Source: a bacterium HR17 (GTDB lineage Bacteria; Armatimonadota; Fervidibacteria; Fervidibacterales; Fervidibacteraceae). From it: 64,000 nt of DNA. The stretch covers positions 1 through 64,000 of the forward strand of contig BEHT01000013.1 of assembly GCA_002898575.1 (NCBI GenBank). Reading direction: 5' to 3'. A program made the translations under genes and the position numbers. This document shows, one piece after another, positions 26,264-34,913 of this stretch; the stretch's first letter is position 1; each line of letters opens with the position of its first letter. The notes beneath the pieces are model-generated. The model saw only the letters and a program-made list of their open reading frames with translations. It made no database searches and was not told the origin of the DNA.

Positions 26264-26983
26264 ATGCAGGTGCAAGTGCGCATCTTGCGGTTTGATCCTG
26301 AAAAGGACGGTCAACCTTACTGGCAGGAATTTCGGGTGGACGCCGACCCCAGCGACCGCGTGTTGGATTTGTTGCACACCATCCGCGACGAACATGACGG
26401 GACGCTGGCATTTCGGCGGTCCTGCGGGCATGGCATTTGCGGCTCCGATGGGATGGTCATCAACGGCAAAAATCGGCTCGCTTGCAAAACGCTCGTCAAA
26501 GACCTCAAGCAACCCATCACCCTTGAGCCGCTGCGGGGCTTTCGGGTCATCAAAGATTTGGTCGTGGACATGGAACCCTTTTTCGCCAAGTATCGGCGGG
26601 TCATGCCTTATCTCATCAACGACGAGCCGCCCCCCGAAAAAGAGCGGTTACAATCGCCTGAAGAGCGCGAGCGCTATGACGACACGACCAAATGCATCTT
26701 GTGCGCCTGCTGCACGACAGGTTGCCCCGTGTTTTGGGTCAACAGCGAATTTCTCGGACCTGCCGCGTTCGTTGCGGCACATCGCTTCGTCTTTGACAGC
26801 CGCGACCGCGCGGCAATAGAGCGGCTGCAAATTCTCGCCGAGTATGGCGGTGTCTTCAACTGCCACATGGCGTTCAACTGCGTGGACGCTTGCCCGCGCG
26901 GCATCAATGTCACCAAAGCCATCTTGGAACTGCGCCAAGCCATCCTTGGTGGGGCTGTTTCGTCATCACCCGAACGCGGGTAG
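26264..26983 (+). CDS. sdhB: Succinate dehydrogenase iron-sulfur subunit
   Basis: This 239-residue subunit passes electrons from FAD to quinone. The plant-type [2Fe-2S] cluster is bound by SCGHGICGSDGMVINGKNRLAC. The [4Fe-4S] and [3Fe-4S] sites are formed by CILCACCTTGCP and CHMAFNCVDACPRGI. I chose the ATG at 26264, eight bases after GAGGTGA. A longer in-frame start at 26201 overlaps sdhA but lacks an SD. It is the last gene of the sdh operon. Confidence 0.93.
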   Translation: MQVQVRILRFDPEKDGQPYWQEFRVDADPSDRVLDLLHTIRDEHDGTLAFRRSCGHGICGSDGMVINGKNRLACKTLVKDLKQPITLEPLRGFRVIKDLVVDMEPFFAKYRRVMPYLINDEPPPEKERLQSPEERERYDDTTKCILCACCTTGCPVFWVNSEFLGPAAFVAAHRFVFDSRDRAAIERLQILAEYGGVFNCHMAFNCVDACPRGINVTKAILELRQAILGGAVSSSPERG

Positions 26984-27027
26984 CGATGAGCGCGGCAATG
27001 CCCGTCCAGTTTACTGCAGCAGCCGCT

Positions 27028-27545
27028 TTATGACAGGAGCGGCATCTGCCCAATAAAGGTGGCAACAGGCAAACGCCTCACCCAGTCGCTTCCGCCATGA
27101 CGCTCCATGATGAACATGTGGTCGCCCCAAACCGCGTGGGCACGACGGGTCTCCCCTTCAATGGCAAAGACGACCGACAACGGGCGATGGTAGAACTGGA
27201 AGTATTTGAGTTCGTGGCGCCATTGCCCCCACGCAAAATGCCCGTAAATTTGCTGATCTCCGTAACACCCTCGTCCATCCGAGTAGTAAAGGCGGTCACG
27301 ACCACTGACGCACCCTGAAAAGAAGACGATGCCTTGCCGATGCGTCAATTGCCGCACCTTGCCCGTTTTCAAGTTGAGCAGGTAAAACTGAAACGCACCT
27401 GTCCGATCAGAGGCAAAGACAATATGTTCACCGTCGCTGGTGAAGGCATTGGCGGTGAGATAAAGCCCGATGTTGTCACCTACTCCGTCCGTGACCATAC
27501 TGTCACGCCCGTCTCTGCGTCCACTTGCTGGGGAAACGCCGCCAC
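27028..27545 (-). pseudogene. Frameshifted, shortened beta-propeller (oligogalacturonate-lyase/PD40-like) gene
   Basis: A good start, GTG at 27545 with GAGGAGGAGGG eight bases before, opens AAFPQQVDAETGVTV and then hits TAG after a frame change near 27495. The other frame continues with VTDGVGDNIGLYLTANAFTSDGEHIVFASDRTGAF and LKTGKVRQLTH, classical propeller blades of the oligogalacturonate-lyase or TolB/PD40 type. Only about 170 codons remain of the roughly 380 such proteins usually have, so the C-terminal blades are also gone. It follows the unknown gene at 27563 on the same strand and is probably decaying. Confidence 0.7.
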
Positions 27546-27562
27546 AGCGTCTACCCTCCTCC

Positions 27563-28699
27563 TCATTCAGACAATCCGACCGCTGCCCGCGCCGCTTTGA
27601 TGGCATTCAAATAGGCATCAGGTAAGTTGGAACGAGGAAAGAAGCGAGGTTGGTGGGAGTAAATCCAAACATACTCGTCGCTCAACTCCAACGCCGTCTG
27701 CAACGACCGCTGAAACTCAGCGGGTGAGAAGTAGTTTCTGCGAAAGTCCCTCACATCCCAAGGTTGCCTCACGCTGTTGTAATCCAGCCACAACCCAAAC
27801 CCGACGCGCATTTTGCGGCGATAAAGGTCAGGAAACAGCGAAAAAGCAGCGGCTTTGTTGACGATGGTGTGGTAGGCTTCCAAAAACTGGTGACGCTCCT
27901 TGAACCCGTAAGCAAACTCGCACAAGTCCACAAACTTTGCCCGCTCGTCCGCCGCCTCCATCATCCCGTCCACAAACGCAGGCAACAACCCATAAGCGTT
28001 TTGCTCGGGTGATTTTTTCCGTTCGGTAGGATGCATCGGTAAATATGAATGCGCCCAAAACATCAGGACGGTGATGTCGGGGAAAACCTCCCTCGTCGCT
28101 TCCGTCAACGCCCGTCCACATCGCCGAACCCGCTCCACATACTCCGCAAACGGCTTGTCCACTCGCTCCCGCATGGACGGATAATGGAAAAAGTAAGCGC
28201 CGTAGTGCTCAGGGTCAAGGATGATGCCCTTCATGCCACCTTCTTTGGCAATCGTCACCAAAACCCGCCAATTGTTGACAATGACCTTCCATCGCCTATC
28301 GTCAAACCAGTTGAAGCCAAAATCCTGCCCTTGCGAGCAAATGCAAGCAGGCAGAAAGTTGTCGGTGAACTTGCGCCATCGGGCAGCCTTTAGGTCGTCA
28401 ATGGCGGGGCGAAAATCTTCCAAGCGAAAGGCTTTAGGACCGAACAAGTTCCATGCCAGTTGATTGCCCGTGTGGGTCTCACCTTTTTGCCAAGCCTTTC
28501 TGTCAATGGCGACGGCGATGCCGATGCCGTCAAAGGGCATCAGCTCCATCTCTTGCCAATGTTCTCGGACATACATCGTATCCCTGATGCCCCAACCATA
28601 GTAGATGAGTTTCTTGCGAGGCGCTTGGGTAAAAGGTGGGATACTCAGCCATACCACCAAACCGGCAACGATGAAAACGGTCAACGCCACTGCACGCAT
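27563..28699 (-). CDS. Exported or anchored protein, perhaps a glycoside-hydrolase-like TIM barrel
   Basis: This 378-residue protein begins with a hydrophobic segment (ALTVFIVAGLVVWLSI), so it is secreted or membrane-anchored. The rest is soluble. LIYYGWGIRDTMYV, MKGIILDPEHYGAYFF, ITVLMFWAHSYL and VGFGLWLDYNS suggest barrel strands with acidic residues at their ends, like glycosidase-type TIM barrels. I cannot assign a family. It shares the strand and a possible operon with the propeller pseudogene, so a polysaccharide-related role is an inference. Confidence 0.6.
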   Translation of the reverse strand: MRAVALTVFIVAGLVVWLSIPPFTQAPRKKLIYYGWGIRDTMYVREHWQEMELMPFDGIGIAVAIDRKAWQKGETHTGNQLAWNLFGPKAFRLEDFRPAIDDLKAARWRKFTDNFLPACICSQGQDFGFNWFDDRRWKVIVNNWRVLVTIAKEGGMKGIILDPEHYGAYFFHYPSMRERVDKPFAEYVERVRRCGRALTEATREVFPDITVLMFWAHSYLPMHPTERKKSPEQNAYGLLPAFVDGMMEAADERAKFVDLCEFAYGFKERHQFLEAYHTIVNKAAAFSLFPDLYRRKMRVGFGLWLDYNSVRQPWDVRDFRRNYFSPAEFQRSLQTALELSDEYVWIYSHQPRFFPRSNLPDAYLNAIKAARAAVGLSE

Positions 28700-28727
28700 G
28701 GCGCATCAACTCCTTGGCGTGAGGGTG

Positions 28728-28955
28728 CTAATGCTGGGGCGACATGCGTTTCAAGCGGTCAGCGTAGACGCGTAATTGGGCGACGCGCTCTTGTGGGGGC
28801 AATTTTAGGCTAAAGAGGAAAGCGCGAAGGCTGCCGTGGAGAGATTGCGCTGAACGCGTCGCCAACCATCGCCATGCCCGCCAACGATGTTTGAGCACTT
28901 CCCGCTGCCAGCGGCGCTTGAGAAAAGCATTGACCCGTTTCCCAAAGCGCGCCAT
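28728..28955 (-). CDS. Small basic hypothetical protein
   Basis: This 75-residue, Arg-rich protein has no recognisable family. It is kept as a gene because the ATG follows GAGGTGACGCTCA and because it sits tightly in an operon, 6 bases after the probable selenoprotein gene and 28 before the next one. A run of basic residues and a helix-rich pattern (RAWRWLATRSAQSLHGSLRA) are visible. No membrane helix or signal is seen. Confidence 0.55.
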   Translation of the reverse strand: MARFGKRVNAFLKRRWQREVLKHRWRAWRWLATRSAQSLHGSLRAFLFSLKLPPQERVAQLRVYADRLKRMSPQH

Positions 28956-28961
28956 TGAGCG

Positions 28962-29480
28962 TCACCTCGTTCGGGTCGCGCGCTCCTTTAAAAGCGCCAC
29001 CAATCGGCGTTCAAACTCGCGAAGCCGTTCGCCAAACAACAGACCGACTTGCACCTCGCGGATATAGCCGTAGCGGTCTATAAGCAAAGTCGTGGGCGTC
29101 ACCGTGATGCGCCGCAAAGACAGTGGCAACCGGTTGGGCTCCCATCGCAGCAGCAGGTAATTGACGCCAAACCGTCGGGCTGCTTCCCGTTGTTCTTCTG
29201 GGCTTGCTGTGGAGAGCCCGATGACGACCAAGCCTTGGCGCCCGTAGCGTCGTGCCCACTTAGCAAGGTGTGGCACCTCCACACCGCAGGCGCTTCAGCC
29301 TGGTGACCAAAAGTTCATCACGACGACTTTGCCACGCCATTGACTAAACGGGTAAGATTTGCCCCGCAAATCGCGCAAGACGAGGTTGTCTATGACGCGT
29401 CCTTTAAGCGCCGACAAGGCAGTGACCGGATCAGCATGTGCTATTGCTGATGTCGCAAAGACCAAACTGATCACCAGCAC
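28962..29480 (-). CDS. Probable selenoprotein: TlpA/thioredoxin-like protein with in-frame TGA at the CxxC site
   Basis: The 172-codon frame runs unbroken except for one TGA at 29295-29297. Before it come a short signal peptide, VIDNLVLRDLRGKSYPF and KVVVMNFWSPG. After it come SACGVEVPHL, LVVIGLSTASPEEQREAARRFGV and the cis-Pro motif VTPTTLLIDRYG. Aligned with TlpA-like proteins (FWxxWCxxC), the TGA sits at the first redox Cys, giving U62-S-A-C65. A perfect hairpin follows at the distance expected for a bacterial SECIS. The start is GTG 29480 after AAAGGGG. Its neighbours on both sides are intact. If translated with Sec it would be an exported thiol-disulfide oxidoreductase; otherwise it is a pseudogene with a nonsense mutation. 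Confidence 0.75.
29267..29285 (-). promoter_or_regulatory. Candidate bacterial SECIS hairpin
   Basis: Reading the minus strand, nine bases after the TGA come GGTGTGG, a five-base loop AGGTG and CCACACC, a perfect 7-bp stem. The apical loop starts 17 nt after the TGA and has G among its first two bases. These two features match the published general model of bacterial SECIS elements bound by SelB (loop roughly 16-37 nt from the UGA, a G early in the loop). The hairpin lies inside the coding frame, as bacterial SECIS elements do. Confidence 0.65.
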
Positions 29481-29502
29481 AAACAGGTTCTCGCCCCTTT
29501 CG

Positions 29503-30603
29503 CTAAAGGCTCAATAACTTAGGTGGGTTAGGTGCACGGCTGAGCAACTCAACGCTCTTTTCTCGCACCCATACTAAATCTTCCAGACGCACACCACCCA
29601 TTGGGGGAACGTAAACCCCCGGTTCTACTGTAACGACCATACCCGCGCGCAAAGTTTCACGGGAGCGGTGGCTAAGCGCGGGTGCCTCATGGACTTCCAA
29701 GCCGACACCGTGCCCGGTGCTGTGCAGAAAGAATTTATCAAGACCGTAAGCCTTCAGCGATTGGCGGACAACTTGATGGACGGTGCGGGCTTTGACACCG
29801 ACCTGGAGGGTCTCTATGCCGCGTTGTTGAGCCTCCCAGACGGCGCGATACAGTCGCCTCTGTTCCGATGTCGGGCGTCCCACGACGATCGTGCGTGTCA
29901 AATCCGAACAATAGCCCTTTACAGAAGCCCCCAGATCAAAAGTCACTAAATCCCCTTTGCCGATGCGGCGTTCAGACGGTGCTCCGTGAGGAAGAGCGGT
30001 CCGTTCACCAGACACAACAATCGGCGGAAAGGCTAAACCGTCGGCTCCGTGTGTCCGTAAAAACGCCTCTATCTCCCACGCCAACTCACGCTCTGTCATG
30101 CCGATTCTGAACACGCTGAGGGCATGCTCAAAGGCGGCATCTGCCAGCGCCGCTGCTTTCTGAATTAGGGCGATTTCCGCGTCATCTTTTACCGCTCGCA
30201 GCGGTTCCACAAGGTCTGCCGTGCTGAGCAACCGCGTCGCCGTCCCCTTCAGTTGGTCGCGCAGCGCGTCCAGAAAGGCGACAGTGCAATAGTGGCTCTC
30301 TATCCCTACCTGCCTCCACCGCTTCTTCTGCACCAACCGCGCGACCGTTTGCGGGTAGCGACGGGTAACGGTGACCTGCACCTGCGTCCCACGCGTTTGT
30401 TCCTTTGCCTGCGTTTGATAGCGTCCGTCGGTGACCAAGATGGCGTCGTCGTCGCGCCCGATGACCAACACGCCGGCGCTGCCGGTGAAACCGGTCAAGT
30501 AGCGGATGCTGGCGCGATTGAACACGATCACCGCTTGCAAGCGCCGCTCCTGCAACTGTTCACGGACGCGCTGCAAGCGGTGCCGGAAAATTGCTGAGTC
30601 CAT
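29503..30603 (-). CDS. M24 family Xaa-Pro aminopeptidase
   Basis: The 366-residue protein has the creatinase N-terminal domain (RYLTGFTGSAGVLVIG) and the pita-bread metallopeptidase domain. The five metal ligands are visible: both Asp in VTFDLGASVKGYCSDLTRT, His in HSTGHGVGLEVHE, Glu in TVEPGVYVP and Glu in GVRLEDLV. It removes N-terminal residues before proline in the cytoplasm. The gene abuts aroQ (no gap), a common arrangement in Firmicutes-like genomes, where efp often follows. Here the thioredoxin gene follows instead. Confidence 0.9.
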   Translation of the reverse strand: MDSAIFRHRLQRVREQLQERRLQAVIVFNRASIRYLTGFTGSAGVLVIGRDDDAILVTDGRYQTQAKEQTRGTQVQVTVTRRYPQTVARLVQKKRWRQVGIESHYCTVAFLDALRDQLKGTATRLLSTADLVEPLRAVKDDAEIALIQKAAALADAAFEHALSVFRIGMTERELAWEIEAFLRTHGADGLAFPPIVVSGERTALPHGAPSERRIGKGDLVTFDLGASVKGYCSDLTRTIVVGRPTSEQRRLYRAVWEAQQRGIETLQVGVKARTVHQVVRQSLKAYGLDKFFLHSTGHGVGLEVHEAPALSHRSRETLRAGMVVTVEPGVYVPPMGGVRLEDLVWVREKSVELLSRAPNPPKLLSL

Positions 30604-31074
30604 TCAGGGCGCCTCCTTTGAAATTGGTTGGCGCTGCCGTGCGATAGCGACCGCCGCCCGCAACCCCAGCAGGTAACTGTCCACGCCAAAGCCGCAAATC
30701 TGTCCGACAGCGATGGGGGCGATGACTGAATAGCGGCGAAACTCCTCACGCGCGTGGATGTTGCTCAGGTGCACCTCCACGACGGGCAGCCCGACCGCAG
30801 CCAGTGCGTCCCGCAAAGCGATGGAATAGTGCGTCAACGCCCCTGGGTTGATGACGATCGCGTCTGCCCAGCGGCGTGCTGCATGGATGGCGTCAATCAG
30901 AGCGCCTTCGTGGTTGCTTTGCACGATTTGCAGTTCAGCGCCCAACTCCGTTGCCAGTGTCTGCAGCGCAGCGTTAATGGCGTCCAGCGCTGCCGTCCCA
31001 TAAACTTGCGGCTCGCGTTCACCCAAAAGGTTCAGGTTCGGTCCATGAACGACCAACACTCTCACCGTCGTCAC
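30604..31074 (-). CDS. aroQ: 3-dehydroquinate dehydratase, type II
   Basis: This 156-residue enzyme converts 3-dehydroquinate to 3-dehydroshikimate in the shikimate pathway. [21 protein letters not shown] carries the catalytic Arg and Tyr. [51 protein letters not shown] and [13 protein letters not shown] are all type II signatures. Length is normal. It is 7 bases from the upstream ligase-like gene and adjacent to the M24 peptidase. Confidence 0.95.
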   Translation of the reverse strand: MTTVRVLVVHGPNLNLLGEREPQVYGTAALDAINAALQTLATELGAELQIVQSNHEGALIDAIHAARRWADAIVINPGALTHYSIALRDALAAVGLPVVEVHLSNIHAREEFRRYSVIAPIAVGQICGFGVDSYLLGLRAAVAIARQRQPISKEAP

Positions 31075-31081
31075 TTTGGCG

Positions 31082-33217
31082 TCACCCCGCTCCGCTGCGG
31101 CTCAACCGTAACAGCCGCTGGATTTCACCCAGTTGCCGCCGCACAAATTCCCCTTGTCCGTGCGCCGCCTCAGGATCGCCGGCTTTCAGGATGGGCAAAT
31201 AGGCATCGCGGAAACTGCGGAACGCTTTCGCAGCGCTGTTAAGGAGCAACCGCGCTTCGTTGCGCTTGCCACTTGCCAGCAGGTGTTCCGCCAACCGCAC
31301 TTTGCCCGCCGCGATGAAAATGTCCTGCCACTGCTCAACGGGTTTGTAACGCCCGTAAGCGCTTTCCTCCAGCGCTACCAGCTGCCGATAAATTTGCAAC
31401 GCCATGCCGGTTTTGTTCTGCCACTCCAACAATTCGCCCAACCGCAGTAGCGCCTCCGTGTCCGTTCGGTTGAACCGCAAGGCAGTGCGCAGCGCCCTTT
31501 CAGCCTCATCCAGTTTGCCCATCGTCTGTAAAATGCGCGCCTTGACCTTGTAATTGCCCGAACGCGTCGGCTGCAAGCGGATGGCTTCCTCACACAATTG
31601 CAGCGCTTGTTGGAGCCGACCTTCATCGCCCGTCGCTTCCGACCACGCAGCCAGCAACACCGCGCGGTCAATTTTGTGCCGCGCGTTGAGCGGGTCAACT
31701 TCACCCGCCCGCTCCAGCCAATAAAGGCGCGCTGATGGCAACACCTCTTTCCGCGCCAACCCAGCGAAATACGCCCCACGCGCCACTGCAATTGTATGCC
31801 AAAGCCCGCCAAGCAACGGAACCAACAAGACGCATTGCCATTTCCAAGGCAAACGAACAGTTCGGCAAGTCAGTAAATGAGCGTTCGGTAACTCAGCAGC
31901 CTGCAGGTCAGCAGGCGGCGCAAGCACAATTCCGCACACAACCGCCAGCGTCAGCAAATTTGCCAGTGTCATCCACGCCGTCTCAACGAGATTGTGCGAG
32001 CAAAAGGCGATGACCGCAGCGATGCAACCGTAACGGATGGGTAAATCGGAAAGGCGGTAGGCAGGCGGGTTGGAATTCGGCAAATTGGCGGTTCGGTGGG
32101 TCGGTAGGCAAGCGAAGTGAGTGAAAAGCAAAACGGCAAAGAAAAGGAGAAGGAGCGCCAAACCAGCGAAACCGCTTTCCATTGCCACCTGCAAAAAACC
32201 GTTGTGCGCATGGCGCGTGAAACCGACCGTCGTGAACTGCGGATAAACCCATTCAAAAGTGCCTGCACCAAATCCTGCCAACGGTTTTGCCGTTGCCCCC
32301 GTGAGCGTTGCTTTCCACACGAGCCAGCGGAACAACGACGAATGCGCTTGCGCCGTCCACAGCGTCTCAAACCGCATCCGAACGGGGGGGACAAAAACCG
32401 CCGTCGCACACAGCGTCGCCAAACCGAGCACCAAAGCCAGCCACAACCGCTTGCGAGTCCGCTTCGCGGTGGATTGCGTCATCGCTATGGCGCCGAGCGC
32501 TATCATCCCGATAAGCCACGCTAGCAATGCCCCTTTTGAACCTGTCAACACCATCGCGATGAACAAAAGAAAGGCGACAAAGGCGGGCAGCACCGCCCAA
32601 CCCTGCGGGCGCTGCCACAAAATTCCAGAAGCGACGAAAAAACCCATCAACAAAAAGTTGGCGAACAAGTTGGGCTGCAAAAACGGTCCAAAAATGCGCC
32701 ACGCTAAATTGCCCATCGCTGCGTTGAGGGCATAATCCGCTAACCCTTGCAATGCCGTGACGGTCACCACCGCGACGAAAACCCCCGCTACCCATAAGCC
32801 CCGCCGTTCATCACATAAGCGCCGCACCACCAAGGCGACAACTGCGAACGCCGTCCATCGCCCTGCTTCTAACAAACTTGCCCACCGGTAAACTGACGGC
32901 GCAACTGTCAACCACTGCCATCCGACGAACGCCAGCAAGCAAATTTCCGCAACGGTCAACGGAAGCATCTGCTTGCGCCAAAGATTCCCCACAACTGCCG
33001 CGATGCCCAGAGCCAAAAGAGTTGCCAACACGATACCTGTCCACAACAGATCATTCGTGCCCGTCAAAAAAGGCAAGGCGAGGGCAAAGACAGCGTAGAG
33101 CGCGACAGGCAGCCAACCTTGCACTTGCTTCCAGTGAGTCTTCCAATCGCTCGGCAACTGTGCTGCAGGTTCTCTCCGTGTCGGCGCTTTCATCCGTTGC
33201 TTTGACATCGCCGTCAC
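31082..33217 (-). CDS. O-antigen-ligase-like membrane protein with C-terminal TPR repeats
   Basis: The 711-residue product has about ten to twelve membrane helices in residues 30-480. [14 protein letters not shown] and [26 protein letters not shown] are the Wzy/WaaL-type O-antigen ligase core with its His. The C-terminal 220 residues are tetratricopeptide-like ([56 protein letters not shown]). The family transfers or polymerises surface glycans. Two segments around residues 370-390 and 435-450 read like low-complexity insertions. A possible promoter lies upstream near 33380. Confidence 0.8.
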   Translation of the reverse strand: MTAMSKQRMKAPTRREPAAQLPSDWKTHWKQVQGWLPVALYAVFALALPFLTGTNDLLWTGIVLATLLALGIAAVVGNLWRKQMLPLTVAEICLLAFVGWQWLTVAPSVYRWASLLEAGRWTAFAVVALVVRRLCDERRGLWVAGVFVAVVTVTALQGLADYALNAAMGNLAWRIFGPFLQPNLFANFLLMGFFVASGILWQRPQGWAVLPAFVAFLLFIAMVLTGSKGALLAWLIGMIALGAIAMTQSTAKRTRKRLWLALVLGLATLCATAVFVPPVRMRFETLWTAQAHSSLFRWLVWKATLTGATAKPLAGFGAGTFEWVYPQFTTVGFTRHAHNGFLQVAMESGFAGLALLLLFFAVLLFTHFACLPTHRTANLPNSNPPAYRLSDLPIRYGCIAAVIAFCSHNLVETAWMTLANLLTLAVVCGIVLAPPADLQAAELPNAHLLTCRTVRLPWKWQCVLLVPLLGGLWHTIAVARGAYFAGLARKEVLPSARLYWLERAGEVDPLNARHKIDRAVLLAAWSEATGDEGRLQQALQLCEEAIRLQPTRSGNYKVKARILQTMGKLDEAERALRTALRFNRTDTEALLRLGELLEWQNKTGMALQIYRQLVALEESAYGRYKPVEQWQDIFIAAGKVRLAEHLLASGKRNEARLLLNSAAKAFRSFRDAYLPILKAGDPEAAHGQGEFVRRQLGEIQRLLRLSRSGAG

Positions 33218-33377
33218 CGTTCAAAAGTCTGCCATGAACGCTGTGCCATCGGTCGCATTGTCCCCACGCTCATTGCTAAAACCTTGCCGTTAAGGGACAA
33301 GACGAGTTCGTGGAAAACTTCCGCACCTTGATAGTAATGCGGATTCTGTGATTTTGAGGAAGGTGCGGTCGTCATGA

Positions 33378-33383
33378 ATTATA
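33378..33383 (-). promoter_or_regulatory. Possible TATAAT -10 box upstream of the ligase operon
   Basis: A perfect TATAAT is present on the minus strand, about 160 bases before the ligase-like gene. No good -35 element is seen 16-18 bases upstream, so this is tentative. Confidence 0.25.
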
Positions 33384-33433
33384 CGCCTGCGTTTATCTTT
33401 GATCGCTGCCAAAGGGGCGAATGTGGTCGCCGT

Positions 33434-34912
33434 TCAGCGTGGAGTATTTGTGGGACTTTCGGAAGGTGACCGGGATGAGGGCAAAAGCGAGGCTTCAGCG
33501 CGCTGGGCAATAGCGGAGCAAAGTCCTGCAAAGATGAGGGTATGTAGAGGGAAAAGGGCAAACCAGTAAAATAAGCCGAGCAAACCGTAGGGTTCAAAAA
33601 CAGCGGATTGCACGAGTAAACTCGTTGTGCCTTTGGGGACGATGCGGAATTGCAACCAAGCTTCGCCAGGCAAACGCATTTCGGCTTTCAACCGTAACAG
33701 GTGCGGAGGCTCAACATCATCCACGCGCCAAAAATCTACAGCATCGCCGATTTGCAGTGGGCGGTGCGGGCGTCCTCGGCGCAACCCAACACCGCCGACC
33801 AATACGTCCATCAAGCCCCTTAGTTGCCAAAGAGCATCAGCGTAAAGCCAACCCGTTTCACCTCCAAGTTGACTGACGATCGCGAACACAGCTTCTGCAG
33901 GGGCGCGGACGCATTGCTTGTGCGTTTCAATAACGCGCCCGTTCTCCCATCGCATGCCGACGGGGTGCCCTTCATAACTGACACTGCGCCAAAATCCTTC
34001 TGCGTTGCCCTCCATGCCGTAGCCCTTGACAGCACGCAGCATCGCTCTTCGCCACGACATCGGGCGAATGTCAGGGAACAAACGCAACGCAGGCTCGTGG
34101 TGTAGCACGAGCAAATTGTTGCGCAGTCCTTCAATAAGTGGGCGCACTACTCGCGCTGAAATGGGTGTGATCAACCCAACCCAGTAGGATGCCAGTTCGG
34201 GCGTAAAAACAGGGACGGTAACCATAAGGCGTCGCAGCCCCCGTAATGCGGCGTAGTAGCGCATCATTGCAAGGTAATTGACGACATCAGGTGCACCGAT
34301 CTCCACGATCGCGTTAGTCGGGGGCAATTGCAAAGCGGTCGTCAGGTAAGCGATGACATCGCTGATAGCAATCGGTTGTAATTCGGTTCGGACCCAACGG
34401 GGACAAATCATGGCGGGCAACCGCTCGGTCAAGTAGCGCACCATTTCAAAGGGCAGACTCCCTGCTCCGATGATCGCTGCTGAACGGAATTCCAACACAG
34501 GCACACTCCCAGTCCGTAACCGTCGTCCCGTTTCGTGTCGGCTCCGCAAATGACGGGACAGTTTTTCGCGTTCATCTCCTAACCCGCTGAGATAAATGAT
34601 TTGGCGCACCCGTTTCTGCTTGGCGATGTATCCGAACTGCTCGGCAATTTGCGCGTCGCGCCGTTCAAAGTCTGCCACCGTGAGGCTGTGCAACAGGTAG
34701 TAGGCGGCATGAATGCCTTGCAGTGCAGCGCGCACAGCGTCAGCATCTTCCGCATCGCCTTCTATGACTTCCACTTTGTCTGCCCATGCAAATGGGCGTA
34801 ACTTACCTGCTGACCGAACAAGGCAGCGAACACGGTAGCCTTTTTGCAACAGAGTGGGCACGAGATGGCTACCGACATAACCTGCTGCTCCGGCAATCAA
34901 GACGCGCATCAA
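33434..34912 (-). CDS. NAD(P)-binding SDR protein with C-terminal DUF2867 (YbjT-like)
   Basis: The 492-residue protein starts with an atypical SDR Rossmann domain (VLIAGAAGYVGSHLVPTLLQKG, EVIEGDAEDADAVRAALQGI, IIYLSGLGDE). The C-terminal 150 residues, with HKQCVRAPAEAVFAIVSQLGGETGW, GDAVDFWRVDDVEPPHLLRLKAEMRLPGEAWLQF and YWFALFPLHTLIF, match DUF2867, an SRPBCC-like fold. This two-domain type recurs next to photolyase and light-response genes in other bacteria. The substrate is unknown. It follows uvsE with a one-base gap and is the last gene of the UV cluster. Confidence 0.85.
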   Translation of the reverse strand: MMRVLIAGAAGYVGSHLVPTLLQKGYRVRCLVRSAGKLRPFAWADKVEVIEGDAEDADAVRAALQGIHAAYYLLHSLTVADFERRDAQIAEQFGYIAKQKRVRQIIYLSGLGDEREKLSRHLRSRHETGRRLRTGSVPVLEFRSAAIIGAGSLPFEMVRYLTERLPAMICPRWVRTELQPIAISDVIAYLTTALQLPPTNAIVEIGAPDVVNYLAMMRYYAALRGLRRLMVTVPVFTPELASYWVGLITPISARVVRPLIEGLRNNLLVLHHEPALRLFPDIRPMSWRRAMLRAVKGYGMEGNAEGFWRSVSYEGHPVGMRWENGRVIETHKQCVRAPAEAVFAIVSQLGGETGWLYADALWQLRGLMDVLVGGVGLRRGRPHRPLQIGDAVDFWRVDDVEPPHLLRLKAEMRLPGEAWLQFRIVPKGTTSLLVQSAVFEPYGLLGLFYWFALFPLHTLIFAGLCSAIAQRAEASLLPSSRSPSESPTNTPR

Positions 34913-34913
34913 G

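Noticed and set aside
29295-29297. Simple nonsense mutation in the thioredoxin gene
   Set aside because: The stop is TGA, sits precisely at the redox Cys position, the frame is intact on both sides, and a SECIS-like hairpin follows. It stays as the alternative if no Sec machinery exists.
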